A stretch of DNA of 64,000 nt from Chrysoperla carnea (lineage: Eukaryota > Arthropoda > Insecta > Neuroptera > Chrysopidae): contig NC_058337.1 in assembly GCF_905475395.1 (NCBI RefSeq), forward strand, positions 139,259,172 to 139,323,171. Reading direction: 5' to 3'. The position numbers and the translations under genes were made by a program. The notes beneath the pieces are model-generated. The model was not told where the DNA came from and made no database searches. It saw only the letters and a program-made list of their open reading frames with translations. The number at the start of each line of letters is the position of its first letter. Within the stretch, counting starts at the first letter, position 1. Below are positions 30,380 through 41,929 of the stretch, in pieces.

Positions 30380-30788
30380 TGGAAAGTTTTTGTGAACATA
30401 CTGGTAACAAAAAAATTTTGTCATAGTGGACCGCTTTTGTGAACATATTTGTGTTTTAAAAAAAGGAAATGTATTTTTTAATATGAATATATATTAAACT
30501 AGGTTCATGAAATTTTATTGAAGCAATTTTTAACTAACACAAAACAATATAAAAATATTGTTGTAATACAAATGTTTTTTGAATCATGTTTATTACTCAA
30601 TATTACTTGATGGTGCGAATATAATTATCACAAACAAGGTGTATTTATAACCTGAAAATAAGGTGGTGAGGTCATTTCATAGATAAAACAAAACAATGAT
30701 TAATTAAATTATAGGTGTTTTTTATTGTAAATACAAACACATTTTAAAAAAAAACTTATCATAGACAATTATATTCATGTTTTTATTT
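30380..30788. other. non-coding spacer shared with element C
   Basis: Matches 50081-50480 of C in inverse orientation. It contains AAAATATTGTTGTAATAC, a TATTTATAACCTG region and the 3' end signal of the neighbouring minus-strand gene. No gene seen. Confidence 0.6.
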
Positions 30789-31449
30789 CTATATACAATC
30801 ATGATCATCACTATTTCTTCCACAATCACATCTGTCTATTTCATTACAATTTGTAGCACATATCCATGGCTCGAACCATTTCGGTATATTTCAACCATCC
30901 ATTTGTTGGTATAGCATTCTACAGAGAATTTTAGGATCTATTTGTTCATACCATAAAAACATTCTCTCATCATGTCTAGCACTATCACCAATCCATTGTT
31001 TTCGGCGAATATCGTATGTACCCCAATTTTTTCTCAAGTTACTTCCATGGGTAAGATCATCACAACATTCATTTAGTAATATTTCAAACTGATTGAAATC
31101 TCTTTTAAAGTAGTTGAACTTTTTCGCATAATTTACAAATAAGATTGCATCCAAACAATTTCTTACTATAAATGCAGCAATATGAAAGCAATCATCAACT
31201 TCTAAATAAGAATACCGTAATGTGTCGATTAACTTTGTAGGTATACTCCAACGACATGCCTCCATAAGTTGATAAAATTCCATCTATAAAAATATTTGGC
31301 TACAATTTTCTAAACAGATCTTATCAAACAATACTCACATTAAAATATTCTGGGCAAATCATCTCCAAATTTTGAAACGGATCAATATGATTTTGTAACG
31401 ACATTGTACCCCATAATTGTAATGAACCATTTTTTACAAAAATATCCAT
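30789..31449 (-). pseudogene. two-exon unknown gene, copy with a nonsense codon
   Basis: Exon 1 is 31449-31339 (MDIFVKNGSLQLWG...), shorter by four codons than the C copy; exon 2 begins at 31283 with MEFYQLMEACRW. At the GGA codon after QQMDG the B copy has TGA, ending the frame at 30891 after 130 residues of exon 2; the frame beyond the stop matches the C copy to 30789. See 49408-50080 for the full gene. Confidence 0.75.
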
Positions 31450-31585
31450 AATTTATTTAGTATTATTTTTTTTTTTTTTTTTTTTTTTAAATATCAAAAA
31501 CATAAACTTTACAATTTTTTTATAACAATAACAATAAAATATATATATATCTTGCAGTAATAAAATTCAATATAGGAATGATTTG

Positions 31586-31947
31586 TTAAAAATTATGATG
31601 TTCTTGAACATAGTCATCATCACTATCACCATCGTCTTCGAATAGGCGCAGTCTCAGTTGGTGACTTCTTCCAATTTTCTCCTCCACCATCAAATACCCC
31701 GGTTTTGTGTTAAATAATTTAATCATGTTGTCCGTCAACACTGCAAACCTAGATGGTAGAAAAACCCCTCGTTTTCTGTACCATCTAGGCTTATATCCAG
31801 TGAAACTTTTATTGATGGGCCCATGTATCGTTAGAATCCGCTCCATTTTTAGTATTTTTAATTTTTTTTTTTCAGTGGCAAGTCGTCTATTTTTATGCAT
31901 GGTCGCACTAAACAACTATCTAATAATTTTAATTCTGCTCTATTCAT
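31586..31947 (-). pseudogene. small protein (family of 48908-49270), frameshifted copy
   Basis: The ATG at 31947 begins MNRAELKLLDSCLVRPC as in C. A run of 11 A (9 in C) after the DDLPL codons shifts the frame; the downstream part, read from a different start, keeps ILKMERILTIHGP, GVFLPSRFAVLTDN and GRSHQLRLRLFEDDGDSDDD. Homopolymer length may be an assembly error. Confidence 0.7.
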
Positions 31948-31989
31948 TTTGATTAATATTATGAAAATTTAATGAAAACTGATATTACC

Positions 31990-33509
31990 GTAATGTCGAG
32001 CGCCTTTTTTATATGATTACCACCACTCCAAAAATCCCCCCACCAGCAGAAATTATTATTTAACACGTGTAAAATTATTTTAAGATCTAATGGGATTCAA
32101 ACAAGTTTAAACATGTTCAAACAAGTTTGAACATGTATTTTTATTCAAACAAGTTTGAACTTGTAACAGGATGATGATATCATATTTTTCAAGGTCAAAT
32201 CTATTTCAACATATTCTTGAAAATTGCTGACACGTGTAAAATTATTTTAAGATCATAGTCCATTCAAACAAGTTTGAACATGTATTTTTATTATGTAAAT
32301 TTCAAGTGTCATATTACATCGCTTAATCATACAAAAATATTAACATCCGGTCACGTGTTTTGACACATGTAAAATTATTTCAAACAACCCCACCACTAAA
32401 AAAGTTGTAATTTGATATTTTTATAATCGTAATTCAAAATAATTATTTTTTCTTGGAATTCAGACAAGTTTAAACATGTATTTTTATTATGTAAATTTCA
32501 AGTGTCATATTATATTGCTGATTCAATAAAAAAATATTAACATCCGGTCACGTATCTTGAATTTTATCATGTATACTTAAAGTGTCAAATTACAATATTT
32601 TTCAAGGTTAGATGATATCTATTTCAACATATTCTTGAAAATTGCAGACTCATAATATTCTTTTCTTGGAATTCAGATTTGCAAATTATTATCTAACACG
32701 TTCAAGTGTCATATTACATTGCTTAATCATAAAAAAATATTAGCATCCGGTCACGTGTTTTGACACATGTAAAATTATTTCAAACAAGTTTGAACTTGTT
32801 ACAAGATGATGATATCATATTTTTCAAGGTCAAATTAACATATTCTTGAAAATTGCTGACACGTGTGAAATTATTTTAAGATCAAAGTCCATTCAAACAA
32901 GTTTGAACATGTATTTTTATTATGTAAATTTCAAGTGTCATATTACATCGCTTAATCATAAAAAAAAATATTAACATCCGGTCACGTGTTTTGACACATG
33001 TAAAATTATTTCAAACAACCCCACCACTAAAAAAGTTGTAATTTGATATTTTTATAATCGTAATTCAAACTAATTATTTTTTCTTGGAATTCAGACAAGT
33101 TTAAACAAGTTCAAACAAGTTTAAACATGTATTTTTATTATGTAAATTTCAAGTGTCATATTACATTGCTTAATCATAAAAAAATATTAACATCCGGTCA
33201 CGTGTTTTGACACATGTAAAATTATTTCAAACAAGTTTGAACTTGTAACAAGATGATGATATCATATTTTTCAAGGTCAAATTAACATATTATTGAAAAT
33301 TGCTGACACGTGTGAAATTATTTTAAGATCAAAGTCCATTCAAACAAGTTTGAACATGTATTTTTATTATGTAAATTTCAAGTGTCATATTACATTGCTT
33401 AATCATAAAAAAATATTAACATCCGGTCACGTATCTTGAATTTTATCATGTATATTTAAAGTGTCAAATTACAATATTTTTCAAGGTCAAATTAACATAT
33501 TCTTGAAAA
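31990..33509. repeat. subterminal satellite of Polinton B
   Basis: Six to seven units, complete or partial, of the satellite described at 47130-48800, in inverse orientation, each with TTCAAACAAGTTTGAACATG, GATGATGATATCATATTTTT and CATCCGGTCACGTG. No gene seen. Confidence 0.88.
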
Positions 33510-34064
33510 TTGCTGACTAATGTCAACGTCCCGCCCCCCGTTCACTCTCCGCCACTATTGGTCAAAGCCAATGACGTCATCCCCCCGTTTATGCTTAGGC
33601 AGCCATTCCTCCCCACCAATTCAACCACACCTCCCGATGCCATCTTGATTTTTACAGCGCTACTATTGGTCAAAGCCAATGACGTCATCAATGCTTAGGC
33701 AGCCATTATCCCCCAACACCACACCTCCCGACGCCATCTTGATTTACTATTGAAAGTGGGCTCGATTATCTCATCTAACGTCCAATTCCCGCCCCCTTTA
33801 AGCCCCACTTCCAAGAAACACACTCCTGTCAACCACGCCCATCACTATTGGTCAAGCCCCGTTTATGTCATTCCTCACCCCCACCACACCTCCCAACGCC
33901 ATCTTGATTTTTACAGCGCTACTATTGGTCAATGACGTCATCTATCCCCTCCAACTTCCGAGGTTTCCAACATTCACCTAGGTTTGCCCTTTTTTGAAAA
34001 GTGTACCATCAAAACGGGGTTACTTGAGGTCAAACTGGCCCAGAACATACATGACTCTTCTACT
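33510..34064. repeat. terminal inverted repeat of Polinton B
   Basis: Starts TAATGTCAACGTCCCGCC, carries ATTGG/CCAAT/TGACGTCA/CCATCTTG blocks (e.g. TGACGTCA at 33680-33687) and ends ACTTGAGGTCAAACTGG ... TGACTCTTCTACT at 34064. The next six bases, TACCTC (34065-34070), should be the target duplication; its partner must lie at B's left end, outside the window. Confidence 0.88.
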
Positions 34065-34745
34065 TACCTCCAAAGGGACTATCAATATCTTGCTGGGCTT
34101 TTCTTTCAGCTTCTTTTCTTTCTTCTTCATTAAGATATTCGCCACGTGCTAATCTCTTTTGTTCTTCTGTTAAAGAATTAGGATCATTAATCATTTGATC
34201 CAAAAGCTTATTATCTTCTTTTAAACGATCCAATGATTCTTTTTTAATTTTCTCATACTCGGTCCAATTCTTCTCTATCCTAGCTTCCCTTTCTATATGC
34301 TCTTGATGTTCTCGGATGACTTCAGGACTTTGACCCTCCATATTCAAGCCTTTTTCAGAAGCTTCTGAATATATGATCTGCTCGGCGTTTTCTTCTTTTT
34401 TAGAAATGGAAGATTGGAGGTTTTTGATTTGGTCTAATAATTCTGGATTATTAGTGCTGGACGCAAGACCCGCAGCGGCACTAGCTAAACGTGCGAGTTC
34501 GGCAGGATTGTTAGTGGCTGTAACTTGGGCTCTAATGGCATTGAGATCATTTTTTACTTGAGCATCGTCTTTTTTATTTTGAGCCTGGTTATCATCTGGT
34601 TTACTCAAGTCATTATCTTTGACCTGTGTATCGTCTTTTTTATTTTGAATTTGATTATAGTCTGACTTACTCAAATTATCATTTTTTGCCTGAATATCAT
34701 CTTTTCATCTGGTACATCTTTCTTATTATCCTCATCATCTGCCAT
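34065..34745 (-). pseudogene. rickettsial hypothetical protein, frameshifted and cut by Polinton B
   Basis: Starts MADDEDNKKDVPDE at 34745. A short A in the next run (GATGAAAAGATG) shifts frame; the rest is open from near 34674 to the Polinton junction. It contains two or three copies of a degenerate repeat (LSKSDYNQIQNKKDDTQVKD, LSKPDDNQAQNKKDDAQVKN) and a charged coiled-coil C-terminal half rich in E, K and R. The end of the gene is lost at 34064, after DSPFGG. No function recognised. Confidence 0.7.
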
Positions 34746-34893
34746 TGTCTTGCCTTAAAATAATGCTATGTCTAAAATATTTAACTGATATTAGCAATTA
34801 AAACTTAACAAGTTAACAAAGTTAACAATTAAAAAGCTTTTTCAACTATTTTACTAGAGTAATTTTAAATATCATTGTAAAAATACAACGTTT

Positions 34894-35376
34894 TTACTCT
34901 TTTCCTGAAAGATCAACCCACTCATTATCTATTTCTTGGTTATAATCTTGTAATTCTACTTGACAAAATGGATTAGGATTTTCATCAATACCAAATATTT
35001 TATCTTCATAAAACTTCTTTTTCAGATGATTAGCTAATTTAGGGAAAAAATTATCATCACTCCACTCTTCTCATTATTTTTTAGGAAGCTGCTTATAATA
35101 TTTCTCGATTTCCGTAACATCACCCAGCTTACCTATAGAAAGAGCATTTAATAATTATTTTTTATATGCCTCTTTAGCTTTCCCTATAACCAAAACAGAA
35201 CCAACCATTAATAATACTACCATTCCAGGTCCAAGAACCAAAAATAATCCTATAGTTCCAGCATTCATTCCAAATGTGCAAACCTCTATTAACGCATCTT
35301 TGGTTATAATATAGTTCTTATAAGCTTTTTTAAGTTCTTCAATAACAGGGCTATAATCGGTATTTTGATTTTGCAT
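34894..35376 (-). pseudogene. rickettsial hypothetical membrane protein with three in-frame stops
   Basis: Starts MQNQNTDYSPVIEELKKAYK and has a hydrophobic segment (TIGLFLVLGPGMVVLLMVGSV). The frame is stopped by TAA at 35155, then TAA and TGA at 35071-35076, yet it keeps clearly coding text between and after (IGKLGDVTEIEKYYKQLP; NFFPKLANHLKKKFYEDKIF) to a final TAA at 34894. This pattern is typical of a decaying gene, not of an intergenic region. Family unknown. Confidence 0.75.
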
Positions 35377-35623
35377 AAATATGAACCTCTAAAAAAATGT
35401 TTATTAGACTCGGCTTCAGTTTCCCGGTCATTGCGAGAGGGCATTGCCCGCGTGGATTGTTTCCCCCTGTCACCCCATGATTTATTCACGGGGTCCAGTT
35501 AAAAATACTAATAAAATTAGTATTTTTATTATTTTTTCTGGATTACCACGCTCATTTCATTCGCTCGCAATGACGATTCCCGATCCACGCCGCAACAATG
35601 CCGCCACGGGGCAACATATTACT
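35377..35623. repeat. rickettsial palindromic intergenic repeat
   Basis: Contains GTCATTGCGAGAGGGCATTG-like text, CACGGGGTCCAG, a short stem (AAAAATACTAATAAAATTAG with TATTTTTATTA) and TCATTCGCTCGCAATGACG. The same kind of sequence is at 37319-37441, 41640-41929 and 63019-63190 and resembles the palindromic elements scattered through Rickettsia genomes. Confidence 0.7.
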
Positions 35624-37309
35624 CTACTCCACCACCTCCCCTATTTGCTCTATTGGCTCTAAGCCGTACAATGATATCATACGTTCAAGTACTCTTCCGG
35701 CAGTAGGGGCAGCAGTCCAACCAGCTGTTGCAAAGCCAAACGTTTCTTTAGTAGGTTTTGGCTCATCAATCATAATATAGATGACATATTCAGGCTTTGA
35801 GGCTGGCAGTAATCCCAAAAATGAAGTAGTACGGCTATTTTTAAGATATTTCTTTTTACCAGCATTACTTGATAATTTTTCAGCAGTACCGGTTTTTCCA
35901 CCAATCAAATATCCTTTCACTTCTGCCCTTTTACCTGTTCCATCTTTTACCACAGTTCTAAATAGCTGTCTCATTTGCTTTGAAGTATTTTCGCTAAATA
36001 CTCTTGTCCCATCAACTTTTTCATCATCTCTTTTTAAAAAAGTAAGATCGTATAAAATACCACCATTTACAACAGGTAGCATTGCCCTAACAAAATGTAA
36101 AGGACTAATTGAAATACCATAACCATAAGACATAGTAGCACTAGTTAATTCATTCAATCTTTTTTCTGAAGGGAAAAGAGGAGTACCTCGCTCCGGCAAT
36201 TCTATTTGCACTTGATCTAGCAAACCTAATTTCTTAAAATATTTTCTGAAATTATTTTTACCTACTTCAAGCATAATCTGACTTACGCCGATGTTTGAAG
36301 AATGTAGAAAAATATCCGGTACACTATGCCACCCTTGTCTTGGGGTATAATCCTTAATCTGAAAACCACCGACTTACATATAGCTTATATCATAAGCATC
36401 ATTCATATTTATTGCACCAGTATCGAAACCGACCGCCATAGTCAAAGACTTAAACACCGAACCTATTTCATAAATTCCAAGGCTTGCCATATTAAAAAGC
36501 TGTTGAGGCTTTGCAGCACTTGGATAATGAGGATTAAAATCCGGTTTACTAACTAAAGCTAGAATCTCACCATTATTAGGATTCGCAATAATACCCACCG
36601 CTCCTATAGCACTAAATTGCTTTAAAGTCTTGTCGATTTCTTCGCTCAAAATACTTTGCAACCTAATATCAATTGATAATTTAAGCGGCTCTATCTGCTT
36701 TCCTGGCTTATTTAAATCAAGATCGGAATTAGTTAAATATTTATCATAAGCAAGTTCGAGTCCGCTAAGCCCCGCCATATCCCTACCAACATAACCCAAG
36801 ATATGAGATGATAAGTTAGAAAATGTGTAAATACGCTTTTGTTCTTCTTCAAAATCAAAACCAAGCAACCCAAGACTCATTATTCTTTCTTGCTGACTAG
36901 GCAATAAATCCCTTTTAACCCATATAAAACTTTTATTGGATTTAAGATCAGCAAGTAGCTTAGCCTTGTTGATATCGGGCAGAATCTCAGCTATTTTTTT
37001 TACGGAATTTTGGGGATCAATTACTATTTGCGGATTGGCAAATAATGACGCAGATGGCAAATTTACAGCAAGCAAATTATCGTTACGGTCGACTATTTCT
37101 TTTCTAAACTGGCTATTCTTTTTTAGAGCGTGGAGGTTTTTATCATAAACATTAGTAGCAACTATTATAAGCCTGTAAGATAAGGTACAAAAAAGAATAG
37201 AAAAAGCACCAATAACTATCAATAATCGGATTTTTGTATTTTTACTACAAACATTCCAAAATATTAAACTCTTAATATCAGGTTTCCACTTTTCTAAAAT
37301 CTGTTTCAT
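35624..37309 (-). pseudogene. ftsI: penicillin-binding protein / FtsI, one internal stop
   Basis: A septal peptidoglycan transpeptidase. The likely start is MKQILEKWKPDIKSL at 37309 rather than the in-frame codons from 37435, because those lie in a palindromic repeat. An N-terminal membrane anchor (LIVIGAFSILFCTLSYRLII) is followed by the dimerisation domain, then the transpeptidase: the serine motif lies in YEIGSVFKSLTMAV (SVFK), the second motif in SSNIGVS (SSN) and the third in IGGKTGTAEK (KTGT). Between them TAA at 36374-36376 replaces a codon after DAYDISYM; the frame continues as VGGFQIKDYTPRQGW. So one substitution has disabled an otherwise complete gene. It lies downstream of ftsL in the usual division-cluster order. 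Confidence 0.9.
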
Positions 37310-37318
37310 ATTAATTTG

Positions 37319-37441
37319 TTTTGTTTCAAGCACCTCGTCATCCCGTGGTTTATCCACGGGATCCAGAAAAGTAATTGACGAAGCAATCTTATGAAAATGT
37401 CCTAAGATTGCCACGCTCACTTCGTTCACTCGCAATGACGC
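37319..37441. repeat. rickettsial palindromic repeat between ftsL and ftsI
   Basis: Contains CACCTCGTCATCCCGTGG, TTTATCCACGGGATCCAG and TTCGTTCACTCGCAATGACG, forming an inverted pair around CCGTGG/CCACGG. It is in frame with ftsI, so it can be mistaken for an N-terminal extension. Confidence 0.75.
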
Positions 37442-37837
37442 TTAAGGCTTCTCTCGACTTGAAACTGTCTGTATATATTTATTATTTGTAATTCTTTTAT
37501 GTCTCCGATTATTATTACTTTTAAAAATATTAATATCTTGATCAAATCTAATATTTGAGGCAGTAATCGGTGATAATGGATCTCTTACCATTTGACAAGG
37601 TTTCACCGTTTGTAATTCTAAATAAGCAGTTGCAAGATTTTTTAACCTTGCTGGCGAGATGAGATAAGCTTTTTCTGCTTTCAAAATATGAATATTATTA
37701 TTTTGGCTATTTATTTGTTTTAAAACACTACTCAATTGGTAATCAAGGGTTGAAACTCGTTCCTTAATGGTAAATAAGCTGCAAACCGCTACAATTATCA
37801 CTGGCAATACTAAATAATGAAATTTCTTAATACTCAT
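37442..37837 (-). CDS. ftsL: cell division protein FtsL-like
   Basis: 131 residues with one N-terminal transmembrane segment (FHYLVLPVIIVAVCSLFTI) followed by a short coiled coil (RVSTLDYQLSSVLKQINSQN), the architecture of FtsL, which bridges FtsB/FtsQ with FtsW/FtsI at the septum. Position between rsmH (2 bases away) and ftsI supports the name; sequence conservation in this family is weak. The reading frame is intact. In a nuclear copy it would have no function. Confidence 0.8.
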   Translation of the reverse strand: MSIKKFHYLVLPVIIVAVCSLFTIKERVSTLDYQLSSVLKQINSQNNNIHILKAEKAYLISPARLKNLATAYLELQTVKPCQMVRDPLSPITASNIRFDQDINIFKSNNNRRHKRITNNKYIQTVSSREKP

Positions 37838-37839
37838 AA

Positions 37840-38757
37840 TTATATTTTTTTTGCTGCTCTTAGCTTTGCTGATCTTACCCTTACATTTAAAGATATCTCT
37901 TTATCTGATGGTATTTCCGCTTTATTAGTAATAATCTTAAGCCATTTATCTGGGTTCAATATAATATCTTCTTTAGCGTATTTTGACCTTGCTACTGGCT
38001 TTTCTGAATTTTCTTTGAAAAAATTCTTAACTATTCTGTCTTCTAATGAATGAAACGAAACAACAACTAAACGACCATCTTTTTTTAGTATATTTTTTAC
38101 ATTCGCTAAGAACTGCTCAAGCTCTCCAAGTTCGTTATTTATATAAATCCTGATGGCTTGAAAAGTCTTAGTTGCAGGGTCAATTTTACCATTTCTAAAA
38201 CCTATGCAGCTACGCACTATATCAGCTAACTTTCCAGTACTGTCAATCCTTGCGGCTTTTTTTACTTCTACAATTTTCTTAGCAATCCTTCGGGAAAAAG
38301 TCTCATCACCATATTTATAAATTTCATCCGCAAGCTCTTTTTCTTCTGCGGTATGTATAAACTCTTCAGCACTAAGCCCCTGCCCGCTCATACGCATATC
38401 TAAAGGTCCGTCATGTAAAAACGAAAATCCACGATCTGGTATATCAAGTTGCATAGAAGAAACGCCTAAATCAAGCACTATGCCGTCAATTTTTTTTGAT
38501 TCGAGCTTTGCAAAACAATTACCAAAATTTGTTTCTACAAAATCAAATCTATCTTTATAATTATGTTTTATCTCTTCGGCTTTCTTAATGACATTTGGAT
38601 CACGATCCATAGCTGTGACATAACAATCACAGTTTTCTAATAACGCTTTACTATAACCACCTGCCCCAAACGTACAATCTAAGTAGGATTCACCGGCTTT
38701 TGGTGCTAAAAACTTCAGCATCTTGTTTAACATTACGGGTATATGAGGCTGTTGCAT
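37840..38757 (-). CDS. rsmH: 16S rRNA m4C1402 methyltransferase RsmH (MraW)
   Basis: 305 residues from the ATG at 38757 ([14 protein letters not shown]); the TTG one codon earlier is not needed. It has the SAM-binding [40 protein letters not shown] and [17 protein letters not shown] signatures, at the usual length. It methylates C1402 of 16S rRNA in bacteria. Fully open, and the best-preserved rickettsial gene of this block. It follows mraZ and precedes ftsL, the standard order. Confidence 0.95.
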   Translation of the reverse strand: MQQPHIPVMLNKMLKFLAPKAGESYLDCTFGAGGYSKALLENCDCYVTAMDRDPNVIKKAEEIKHNYKDRFDFVETNFGNCFAKLESKKIDGIVLDLGVSSMQLDIPDRGFSFLHDGPLDMRMSGQGLSAEEFIHTAEEKELADEIYKYGDETFSRRIAKKIVEVKKAARIDSTGKLADIVRSCIGFRNGKIDPATKTFQAIRIYINNELGELEQFLANVKNILKKDGRLVVVSFHSLEDRIVKNFFKENSEKPVARSKYAKEDIILNPDKWLKIITNKAEIPSDKEISLNVRVRSAKLRAAKKI

Positions 38758-39208
38758 CAATTCGTATCCCTAAAGTTAAACGTTTCTCGTGGGCAAGCTT
38801 TTGAGCAGAAGCTAAATAATCCTTGAAATTTTGCGGTTGCCAAATTTCAAAAATTACTCCTTTACCTACAAAACATACTTGATCCTCAATCCCCGCATGC
38901 TGCATTAAAGATGCGGGCAATATCACTCTGCCCTCCCCATCAAATGAAAGCTGTACAGCTTCACCAAATATTATAGTCTCAAAAGCATCACGCTCTTCAG
39001 AATGCGGATCAAGCGACTCAATCATCTCTCTTAGTTTCTCAATATGGGATATACCGCAAGCTTTTATACAATTATTTCTAATCGATGGATAAGCAATTAT
39101 CCCATTAAATGCTTCTTTCCCTAATACCGCTCGGTAATTTGCCGGTACTGATACCCTACCCTTTTTATCAATATTATTATTGATAAATTTCGATAAAAAT
39201 ATATTCAT
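38690..39208 (-). pseudogene. mraZ: transcriptional regulator MraZ, C-terminal frameshift
   Basis: Two SpoVT/AbrB-like halves can be seen: [19 protein letters not shown] and [20 protein letters not shown]. After KRLTL (near 38772) the frame continues through [14 protein letters not shown] into rsmH, overlapping it by 68 bases, which is unusual. In the next frame a TGA overlaps the rsmH ATG (TGATG), the normal tight coupling. I infer a one-base loss. MraZ controls the division cluster in bacteria. Confidence 0.85.
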
Positions 39209-39583
39209 TGGTATTATTTGGGTTATTTTGGGATTTAATGGTAAATTACAGGATATTATAGGAATTAAACGTAGTCAAGGGATTTTTAGTGTATAGAATT
39301 TAAATTAATTGACTTGAAATATAAAATGAAGTAGATTAAATTAGTTTAAAAATTAAGGATTTTTAAACTAAAAGTTGATGATATTATTAATGAAAAAACA
39401 GGTTCTTTGGAACTATCTAAAACAGATAAAGAGAATAAAAAACGCAAACCTGGATATTGTGAAAGAAAGGTTGTTATAAAAGAAGATTTTATGGATTTTT
39501 TGAATAAATGCTGTTGGTAAATAAATTCTGTGATAAAGGTAAAAATTGCCTCTTACCTTTATCACTTATTTTTAATACTAAAC
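39209..39583. other. rickettsial intergenic region with a 50-codon gene remnant on the plus strand
   Basis: From 39368 to 39520 (plus) an open stretch reads LKVDDIINEKTGSLELSKTD, then a KKRKPGY segment and KEDFMDFLNKCCW, without a start codon. It looks like the end of a lost gene. The rest, including the mraZ upstream region, is AT-rich without an obvious feature. Confidence 0.4.
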
Positions 39584-40895
39584 TTAAGCGATATTAAAAT
39601 TATTAACCTGTTTTTCTAATTTTTCAAAATGGCGTAATCCTAGATAATAGAATATTGTTACAGGTACCATAATCATTAATATTCCTATATATCCAAAAAT
39701 TTCTGTTAAATAAGCAAGTCCAAATGACGTAAAGATATACATAAGTGCACGTGATATAGCAAATATAAAGCTAGTATGCGTGAAGCGTTTAAATACCGGA
39801 AAATGTTTATAAAAAATAGCCGTAGCTGGAAAATAACCAGGAGCAAATATAAGAAAATATACTTGTATTAACATTATATAAGAGGGTGTCAAATTCTGCA
39901 TTATCACAGGTGAAAAGCAAAAAAATACTATAAGAATGTAAAATGTTGCTCTTAATATTTTCAAAGGATAAATTTTATAACTTAAATATACTAATAATAT
40001 AGTACCGGTAAGTTCTATCATGGAAATAAAAAAATTATGATGAATAACTTCAGCAGGACTATATCCAAAATTTTCTGTTAGGATATTTCCACAATAAAAA
40101 TATCCAAAATAAGACCATACGGGCCATGTACATTGTATTGCAAAATAAGAAATGAAAGTTTTAAAGTTTGTTTTTTGTTTTAAAATATCATTATTATCGA
40201 TTTGTTTTGGGTCTAAACCGGGATTTTCTAGACTAGATTTTATTCTTCGCTTTGCATCAATAAAGTCAGGAGTTTCTTTAAGCGTTGTACGTGCCATAGT
40301 ACCGGTAATAGCTACCAACGCACCAAATACAAAAGCATAACGCCAATTTAAATTTCCGGAAGTTACGATAGTAGATACTCCAAGTGCTGCTAAAGTTCCA
40401 AGTGTAGAAAAAATTGTGACTGACGCTACAGCAGGATATTGCATAGGAGGTTTTACCATTTCCGTAATATAAAGTTGAGCACCAACTACCTCAGTAGAGG
40501 AGGAAATACCTTGAATAGCTCTAAAAAGTGTAACCATTATTGTAGCAGCAAAACCTATTTCATCATAAGAAGGAAGAATAGCCATACCAATACAGGTGCA
40601 AGCCATCATTATAGCCGTAATTATAATTACCGGTTTACGCCCTATATCCCCTATCCAGCCAAATAGTAATGCCCCAAAAAGTCTAAATACAAATGTTGAA
40701 CAATACGCAAAAGCAGAAAGTACTTTTTATTGAATAAGGATTATCAGGAGAGAAAAATATTTTATTAAGTAATAAAGCCATATGAACATATAACATCAAA
40801 TCAAAATATTCTAAAAAATTTCCTATGGATAATAAACTTATAGCCTGTTTTTGTTTTCTACTTAAACTTGTCTGCTCTTTTTGATATCCTAACAT
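39584..40895 (-). pseudogene. ProP-like major facilitator transporter, frameshifted
   Basis: Starts MLGYQKEQTSLSRKQKQAIS with a first membrane helix (SIGNFLEYFDLMLYVHMALL). Near 40728 the run of A in CAATAAAAAGTAC has lost one or gained two bases; frame one then stops, while the shifted frame continues with FRLFGALLFGWIGDIGRKP, the MFS loop 2-3 signature, and about 10 more helices to NNFNIA at 39584. Rickettsia carry several ProP-type osmolyte/proton symporters. Without the lesion it would be about 435 residues, normal for the family. Confidence 0.88.
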
Positions 40896-40970
40896 AATTC
40901 CTTTATAAAAAAATAAACTGCAAAAAAGAGTTATATTTTTTTATATGTAAGTCAACAAAAAAGTAAAGAA

Positions 40971-41633
40971 TTAGTAAGAAATATTTACAAAATTTAAAGC
41001 TTCTTTAACTAATGGAATAGTTATTTTTCTCTTAGAAGTTAACGCAAAGTTATTGATATACTCTAATATTTCTAAAATTTTATTATATTCTCTAGGCAAA
41101 TTTACTAATAGAAAATTTATTACTATTTGTGATATTGTTACAGAAGACGTAGCAAAATGTTTAAATATTAAAATTTTAATTAATTCATCATCAGGAGGAT
41201 AAAGCAGAACGTTTAATACAGAATTAATACGTGATGATAGATCAGGTAAGGTAAAATTTTTACCTTTATTATTAGATGTAAGTAAAAGATATTTTTGCTT
41301 TTCATTAATAAGATTAAATAGATGCAGCAACGCTGTTTCCTGCCAATTTTCTATATCCTCAATAATGAAAGCATTATGATTTGCTAAAATCTTATCATCA
41401 AAAAAAATATCTTTAATTACATAAGCATTGCTTAAATTTTGCCATATTTTGGTTAGATAAGTTTTGCCTGAAGACACAGGACCTTTTATTAGTAAAGTGA
41501 ATTTATAAGGATTAACGCCAAAGCTATTCTGCCAATTTTGCAAAGCATTATAAGCGTAAGCGTTAGAATCAGAAACAATAAATTCCTCAGGATGATATTT
41601 TGAAGACTTATTAAAAGGAAATATATATTGCAT
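40971..41633 (-). CDS. hda: DnaA-homologue Hda-like AAA+ protein
   Basis: 220 residues. It has a Walker A motif (GPVSSGKTYLTK, about residue 51), Walker B (FIIEDIENW) and a sensor-like LLLTSNN followed by DLSSRINS, but no DnaA DNA-binding domain IV, which is the Hda/HdaA architecture. Hda with the sliding clamp stimulates ATP hydrolysis by DnaA in bacteria. Open and of usual length. It lies between thrS and the transporter gene in the same orientation. Confidence 0.85.
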   Translation of the reverse strand: MQYIFPFNKSSKYHPEEFIVSDSNAYAYNALQNWQNSFGVNPYKFTLLIKGPVSSGKTYLTKIWQNLSNAYVIKDIFFDDKILANHNAFIIEDIENWQETALLHLFNLINEKQKYLLLTSNNKGKNFTLPDLSSRINSVLNVLLYPPDDELIKILIFKHFATSSVTISQIVINFLLVNLPREYNKILEILEYINNFALTSKRKITIPLVKEALNFVNISY

Positions 41634-41639
41634 TTATAA

Positions 41640-41929
41640 AATTTTTTAACGTCATTGCGAACGAGCAAAGGCATTGTTGCGTGGATCGATTCCTCTCTGT
41701 CATCCCGTGATTTATGAACTAGAGCCAGTTAAAAATATCAATATTATTGATATTTTTAGTTTGTTTTCTGGATCTAGTTCCCAAGCCACGGTATGACACC
41801 TCGGGTGTTTGTCAATCCACGCGTGCAATACCACGAGCAAAGCGAGTGCGGCAATCTCATTTTATTATCCTGAGATTACTTCGTCAAAACTTACAGTTTT
41901 TCCTCGCAATGACGATATATCCAACATTT
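41640..41929. repeat. rickettsial palindromic repeats between hda and thrS
   Basis: Begins AACGTCATTGCGAACGAGC, contains CATCCCGTGATTTATGAAC, a hairpin around AATATTATTGATATTTTTAG, and ends CTCGCAATGACGATAT. Two repeat units appear to be joined. Confidence 0.7.

Larger units (their letters stand above)
23634..34064. mobile_element. Polinton/Maverick element B, right part
   Basis: It begins in the middle of a polymerase gene at TCGACACACC, directly after the terminus of element A, and ends with its own terminus at 34064 inside rickettsial sequence. So A is inserted in B. B's left part must lie beyond A, outside the window. Gene order toward the right end: polymerase, acidic-tail gene, integrase relics and three minisatellites, small genes, satellite, terminal repeat. 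This is the reverse of element C's order. Confidence 0.85.

Noticed and set aside
37310..37435. 42-residue N-terminal extension of FtsI
   Set aside because: This stretch is a rickettsial palindromic repeat with in-frame codons; the family start fits the ATG at 37309.
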